This document shows positions 31,831 to 32,399 of a DNA stretch of 32,399 nucleotides, piece by piece. Source of the stretch: an uncultured Lachnospiraceae bacterium (GTDB lineage: Bacteria; Bacillota; Clostridia; Lachnospirales; Lachnospiraceae); assembly GCA_947630855.1 (NCBI GenBank), contig CANRJF010000033.1, forward strand, positions 1 through 32,399. The letters are read 5' to 3'. The notes below the pieces were generated by a model that was not told the origin of the DNA, made no database searches, and worked only from the letters and a program-made list of their open reading frames with translations. Position 1 is the first letter of the stretch; the number at the start of each line of letters is the position of its first letter. The translations under genes and the position numbers were made by a program.

Positions 31831-31900
31831 GGAAACGAATTTATTCGTTTCCTGTTGCGCCGATTGCGAGCCGCTGAAAACGGCCTTCTTATCGCAATCG
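31831..31900. terminator. Two hairpins between ilvB and serC
   Basis: First hairpin: CGATTGCGA (31861-31869) with TCGCAATCG (31892-31900), plus an inner GCCG/CGGC (31870-31873, 31881-31884). Second: a 10-bp palindrome GGAAACGAAT/ATTCGTTTCC (31831-31852). They follow the ilvB stop in its direction; no strong T-tract, so termination is probable but not certain. The palindrome lies next to a possible TATACT box (minus strand, 31821-31826) and could be an operator for serC. Confidence 0.5.
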
Positions 31901-31917
31901 TGTGCATCAGTTATTTA

Positions 31918-32399
31918 TCAAGGCAAATCCTCTTCCGTAAATACTTCGCTGATGGCTGCTCCCGGCGCTACCATTGGAAATACTTTATCATCCTGGTCAA
32001 TGATACAGTCAATGAGTACCGGCATTTCAGCTTCCAGGGCTGCATCTAAGGCACGGTCAAATTCCTCTCTTGTAGCAGCCCGATATCCTGTGGCTCCCAT
32101 TGCCTCCGCCAGTTTTACATAATCCATGCCGTCATCCAACACCGTGGCGGAATAACGCTGCCCGTAAAACAAATTCTGCCACTGCCTTACCATTCCCAGT
32201 ACATGGTTGTTGACGACAATCTCTATCAGGGGCAGTTTTTCCCTTACCGCCGTTGCCATCTCGTTCATATTCATGCGGAAACATCCGTCCCCGGCAATGT
32301 TGATTACCTGTTTATCCGGGTTTGCCACCTGGGCGCCGATAGCTGCCCCAAGGCCGAAGCCCATGGTCCCCAAACCGCCGGAGCTGATGAAGCGCCGAG
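31918..32399 (-). CDS. ilvB: Acetolactate synthase large subunit, C-terminal part (runs off the right edge)
   Basis: The last 160 residues of a ThDP-dependent acetolactate synthase, cut by the window edge; the frame is open to 32399. Diagnostic pieces are RRFISSGGLGTMGFGLGAAI, the ThDP/Mg motif GDGCFRMNMNE, then VVNNHVLGMVRQWQ and the YSAT loop, and the end PVLIDCIIDQDDKVFPMVAPG. The enzyme makes acetolactate or acetohydroxybutyrate in valine, leucine and isoleucine synthesis. The gene is followed by two hairpins and then serC. ilvB is chosen over ilvG or ilvI by convention only. Confidence 0.93.
   Translation of the reverse strand, partial: RRFISSGGLGTMGFGLGAAIGAQVANPDKQVINIAGDGCFRMNMNEMATAVREKLPLIEIVVNNHVLGMVRQWQNLFYGQRYSATVLDDGMDYVKLAEAMGATGYRAATREEFDRALDAALEAEMPVLIDCIIDQDDKVFPMVAPGAAISEVFTEEDLP

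Noticed and set aside
1..32399. tRNA, rRNA or insertion sequences with terminal inverted repeats
   Set aside because: No cloverleaf, rRNA segment, transposase gene or matching terminal repeats were recognised in either strand by eye.

Overview
The window looks like a chromosomal segment of an anaerobic, low-to-mid GC Firmicute, most likely a Lachnospiraceae-type gut Clostridium. The housekeeping genes, the SD/sigma-A promoter style, the many GHKL/LytTR regulators and a CptIN-like RNA-protein toxin-antitoxin system all fit, but no rRNA or marker gene allows a species call. Nearly all genes lie on the minus strand. The plus-strand genes are small accessory cassettes.

Left part (1-6.7 kb): a partial BspA-type leucine-rich-repeat protein, an XRE regulator, an AT-rich two-gene candidate defence operon (RecF/OLD-like ATPase plus PD-(D/E)XK-like nuclease), a marR-flavodoxin operon with a clear two-box operator, an MscS channel and a DUF1015 protein. 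Right part (29.4-32.4 kb): serA, serC and the end of a large acetolactate synthase subunit. I recall serC-serA-DUF1015 as a common neighbourhood, so the 23 kb between serA and DUF1015 looks like an accessory island.

Island, left to right: (a) a type III toxin-antitoxin locus, with two 46-bp antitoxin-RNA repeats whose pseudoknot pairs covary between copies, a terminator and a ToxN-family toxin; (b) a patch of broken genes (serine-recombinase tail, truncated membrane protein, LytTR/DUF3021 chimera); (c) a PPC-like protein and a small partner; (d) a LytTR/GHKL-controlled pair of FtsX-type ABC transporters, in which the ATPase-permease pair at 14.1-17.2 kb separates the response regulator from its histidine kinase and leaves a kinase relic as a scar; (e) an XRE-membrane protein; (f) a DUF3990 ADP-ribosyltransferase-like toxin with a probable antitoxin; (g) an OmpR-type two-component system with a third FtsX ABC transporter; (h) a coiled-coil protein and a second GHKL/LytTR pair; (i) a PemK/MazF-like protein followed by an unassigned, heavily structured short RNA with its own promoter candidates and terminator.

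Overall the island combines envelope-stress or peptide-resistance transport (three ABC exporters, three two-component systems) with several defence or addiction cassettes and clear traces of rearrangement. The observations I would check first are the structured RNA at 29.3-29.4 kb, the ATPase/nuclease pair at 1.2-3.2 kb, the CptIN-like locus at 6.8-7.5 kb and the kinase relic at 17.25-17.57 kb.
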